Origin: Promethearchaeota archaeon | GTDB lineage: Archaea; Asgardarchaeota; Lokiarchaeia; Sigyniarchaeales; Promethearchaeaceae | DNA: 9,263 nt | Assembly: GCA_014729055.1 (NCBI GenBank) | Contig: WJKO01000398.1 | Location: 1-9,263, forward strand | Direction of reading: 5' to 3' | In this document: positions 7,032 to 9,263 of the stretch, piece after piece | How the letters are laid out: each line of letters opens with the position of its first letter | Numbering within the stretch: the first letter of the stretch is position 1 | Notes under the pieces: model-generated | The model's input: only the letters and a program-made list of their open reading frames with translations | What the model was told of the DNA's origin: nothing | Databases searched by the model: none | Program-made: the position numbers and the translations under genes

Positions 7032-8961
7032 TTACGGGTCAATTCGGAGACATATTTTGCATATAGATCTATCTTCTAAAACATCAAAAGTTGAAATTAT
7101 ACCAAAAAATATTTACAACTTGCTTTTAGGAGGAAAAGGGCTTGGTATTTATTTGCTATTACGGATTCCTATTGGATGCGATCCTCTTAGTAAAGAAAAT
7201 GATTTAATCTTAGTAACTGGTCCTTTGACGGGAACAATAGCACCTTGCGCAAATAAGTTTGGGATAGTGACGAAAGGTCCCGCAACGGGTATGTTTTTAG
7301 ATTCTTATTCGAGCGGTAATTTTGGACCTGCAATAAAATTTGCTGGATATGATGCTGTTGTGCTTCATGGAAAATGTGACAGCTTAAGTGTTTTAATTAT
7401 TGATGATGATAAAGTGGGATTCCACCCCGCAGATCAATGGAATCTTAGCGGATTATCTCCTTTTGAAACGGAATTTACATTAAATCAAAGCTTGGATGGT
7501 GATTTTTCGTGCATTTCCATTGGGTTAGCGGGAGAAAGATTAAGTCCTCTGGCAGGTATATTTACGCAACAACGATGTTCTGGTCGAGGTGGGGCAGGAG
7601 CAGTAATGGGATCCAAGAATATAAAGGCAGTTTTAATTAAAGGAACAAAACCGATCCATATTCAATATCCTGCAGAATTTAAAAAGAAAGCATGGACCGC
7701 CAGAAGATATTTAAGATCATCTGAAACGACCGTAAGAGCTATGCCGCAGTTTGGGACTGCCAATATAGTTAATACAGTCAATGAGGCATCGGCATTGCCC
7801 ACAAAAAACTTTCAAAATGGACATTTTCAATATGCAGACTTAGTCGACGGAACAAAGTGGTATAAAGAATACTGGAATGTTGTAAAGCATGATAAAGATT
7901 TAACAAATTTAGTCAAGGGTAATCATAATATTGCTTGTTACGGTTGCCCAATTTCTTGCAGCAAAATTGCTGTCGCTAATAAAGACTTCATTTCAATGGA
8001 GGACGAATTTCATGAACACATTGATGCGTTAAATAACAAAATCATCATTGATGGACCAGAATATGAAACGATATTTGCTTTAGGTCCAAATATATTAAAC
8101 AGCGACAGAGATACAATAGTGCAGGCCAATTATCTATGTGATCATTATGGGATAGATACAATTAGCACAGGAGTTACGATAGGATTTCTTATGGAATTAT
8201 ACGATAAGAAAATTATCACAGAAACCGACTTGGATGGAATCAAGCCAATATGGGGTGATTCCAATGCAATACTTGCCTTAGTCAGAAGAATTGGTCGTAT
8301 GGAAGGTTGTGGTAGGCTCATTGGTCAAGGTGTGAAACGAATAAGTGATGAATACCACAAGGGGAAAAAGTATGCTATGCATGTAAAAGGTTTAGAGATC
8401 CCGGGATATGATCCACGTAGAGCACATGGAATGGGGTTGTGTTATGGTGTTTCTGATCGTGGTGCATGTCATCTTCATGCTTTTACTGCGTCTGTCGAAA
8501 TATTAGGCAATTGGGGTGGCACGGATCCCTATACTCTTGACAAAAACAAGCTAGAACTCTTCATTAACATGCAATCAGAAAGTAATTTTATAGATTCAAG
8601 TATTTTATGCTTTTTTACGTTAAATGGAATGCAAATGAAAGAAGTTTTGGGTTTATTACATACCGCAGTGGGAAATGACATTGCAGTTGGAACAGAACCA
8701 GTAAGGATTCAAGCAAAACGTGTATTAACATTAACGAGGCTATTCAACTATAGAGAAGGTGGAACGTCCGAGGATGATATGTTGCCTGCTCGATTTTTAG
8801 AAGAAAAATATGGCGAAGGTAAAATAAAAGGACGACCCATAAACAATTTTAAAGAAGTCTTGCAAAAATACTACGAAATCATGGGTTGGAATAAAACCGG
8901 CAAACCCAAGGTATTAACTTTAAAAGAACTTCAAATTGATAAAATCTATCAAGAAAAATGA
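7024..8961 (+). CDS. aor: Tungsten-type aldehyde:ferredoxin oxidoreductase (AOR family)
   Basis: AOR-family enzymes oxidise aldehydes to carboxylic acids at a tungsten-bispterin site and pass electrons through one [4Fe-4S] cluster to ferredoxin. The 645-residue protein shows the full pattern. The N-terminal domain has LGGKGLGIYLL (35-45), a long pterin-binding stretch from CANKFGIV through DSYSSGNFGP to GYDAVV (75-113), and RCSGRGGAGAVMGSKNIKAV near 184-203. The cluster ligands are C305-x2-C308-x3-C312, with the distant C529. GPEYET (E346/E348) and DRGACHL (H483) match residues near the active site. Pterin motif one is DHYGID (373-378). Motif two reads DSSILC (524-529), lacking the usual glycine of DxxGLC. 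Length is a little above the 605 residues of Pyrococcus AOR. The sequence is closer to AOR/FOR than to glyceraldehyde-3-phosphate oxidoreductase by its N-terminus. The substrate is unknown. The redox partner is probably the ferredoxin fused to the upstream aldolase. Confidence 0.92.
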   Translation: MDDYGSIRRHILHIDLSSKTSKVEIIPKNIYNLLLGGKGLGIYLLLRIPIGCDPLSKENDLILVTGPLTGTIAPCANKFGIVTKGPATGMFLDSYSSGNFGPAIKFAGYDAVVLHGKCDSLSVLIIDDDKVGFHPADQWNLSGLSPFETEFTLNQSLDGDFSCISIGLAGERLSPLAGIFTQQRCSGRGGAGAVMGSKNIKAVLIKGTKPIHIQYPAEFKKKAWTARRYLRSSETTVRAMPQFGTANIVNTVNEASALPTKNFQNGHFQYADLVDGTKWYKEYWNVVKHDKDLTNLVKGNHNIACYGCPISCSKIAVANKDFISMEDEFHEHIDALNNKIIIDGPEYETIFALGPNILNSDRDTIVQANYLCDHYGIDTISTGVTIGFLMELYDKKIITETDLDGIKPIWGDSNAILALVRRIGRMEGCGRLIGQGVKRISDEYHKGKKYAMHVKGLEIPGYDPRRAHGMGLCYGVSDRGACHLHAFTASVEILGNWGGTDPYTLDKNKLELFINMQSESNFIDSSILCFFTLNGMQMKEVLGLLHTAVGNDIAVGTEPVRIQAKRVLTLTRLFNYREGGTSEDDMLPARFLEEKYGEGKIKGRPINNFKEVLQKYYEIMGWNKTGKPKVLTLKELQIDKIYQEK

Positions 8962-8965
8962 TAAT

Positions 8966-8970
8966 GTGAT
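8966..8970 (+). promoter_or_regulatory. Ribosome binding site for the second aldolase-like gene
   Basis: GTGAT matches the archaeal GGTGAT-type Shine-Dalgarno and ends 4 bases before ATG 8975. This favours that ATG over treating the overlapping in-frame GTG 8966 as the start. Confidence 0.4.
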
Positions 8971-8974
8971 TAAA

Positions 8975-9263
8975 ATGAATATAGGTCAAAATAAGAGAAT
9001 TCATGATTTTCTAAACAAAAATAGAACAAGTATTGTAGCAGATCTTAGTAAAGGATTATTAGGAACAGAATATACCAATATCAGCGAAGCAATAAATAAA
9101 GCTAAGAAAGCAAAATTAGATGGAATAATCCTTAGTGCGGGAGCCGTGAAATCCCATCTTAATGATCTTATCGGAAAAGATGTACCGGCGTTAATAATTA
9201 AAGCGGATTGGTCAAACTATCTTCTGAATGAGGAAAGCCAATATCCAAGCCAAGATTTTAGGC
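8975..9263 (+). CDS. Divergent DhnA-type class I aldolase, N-terminal fragment
   Basis: An open frame of 96 codons starts at ATG 8975 and leaves the window without a stop, 13 bases after the AOR stop. The visible part follows the N-terminal layout of the DhnA/FbaB aldolases. It has a short GQNKRIHDFL lead, a strand ending VADLS (residues 21-25), a helix, then LDGIILSAGAVKSHL, a loop GKDVPALIIKADWS, and YPSQDFR. This mirrors the first aldolase here (AADHG, VDGILISPGQAQHI, GREAPAMLLRGDYT). The Asp of the DHG motif is kept (D23), but His-Gly is replaced by Leu-Ser. The Schiff-base lysine region is beyond the window, so catalytic competence cannot be judged. It is probably in the same transcript as the AOR and may be a second aldolase acting on a related substrate or a non-identical partner of the first. 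Confidence 0.7.
   Translation, partial: MNIGQNKRIHDFLNKNRTSIVADLSKGLLGTEYTNISEAINKAKKAKLDGIILSAGAVKSHLNDLIGKDVPALIIKADWSNYLLNEESQYPSQDFR

Noticed and set aside
7024..8961. Assignment as glyceraldehyde-3-phosphate or formaldehyde ferredoxin oxidoreductase
   Set aside because: The N-terminal pattern is AOR/FOR-like, and nothing visible fixes the substrate, so only the family is given.
1..9263. CRISPR arrays, insertion sequences, long direct or inverted repeats
   Set aside because: None seen by eye. The only clear inverted repeat is the tRNA intron hairpin.

Overview
The window looks archaeal. It is AT-rich (about two thirds A+T by eye). It carries a tRNA-Phe gene interrupted by a small bulge-helix-bulge intron, TATA-box-like promoters at archaeal spacing, an archaeal-type class I aldolase (DhnA/FbaB superfamily) and a tungsten-type aldehyde:ferredoxin oxidoreductase (AOR). 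No lineage marker is present. An anaerobic archaeon, for example from the Asgard or TACK groups, is only a guess.

Layout. (1) Positions 1-266 hold the 3' end of an endonuclease IV-like DNA repair gene. (2) Positions 323-428 hold tRNA-Phe(GAA), with a 32-nt intron placed unusually in the D-loop. (3) Positions 535-1263 encode a PAP2 membrane phosphatase. Converging on it is a two-gene minus-strand unit: a YdjM/DUF457 membrane hydrolase (2752-1973) followed by a LysE-family exporter (1963-1277). (4) From a 72-bp divergent intergenic region, a long plus-strand unit starts. It contains a 979-residue multi-spanning membrane protein with an external glycoside hydrolase domain (2825-5764), an aldolase fused to a poly-[4Fe-4S] ferredoxin (5736-7031), an AOR catalytic subunit (7024-8961), and the start of a second, divergent aldolase-family gene that runs off the window (8975 onward). 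No gene-free stretch exceeds about 110 bases.

The most notable part is the plus-strand unit. The first three genes overlap (29 bp and 8 bp) and the fourth follows after 13 bp, so they are probably co-transcribed. The aldolase and the ferredoxin that would serve the AOR are one polypeptide. The simplest reading is a retro-aldol/oxidation module: the aldolase domain releases an aldehyde, the AOR oxidises it to the acid, and the electrons leave through the clusters on the aldolase's own C-terminal domain. The surface glycosidase could supply sugar, and the second aldolase-like protein may be a partner or act on another intermediate. The substrate cannot be read from the sequence, and the coupling is inference from fusion and gene order.
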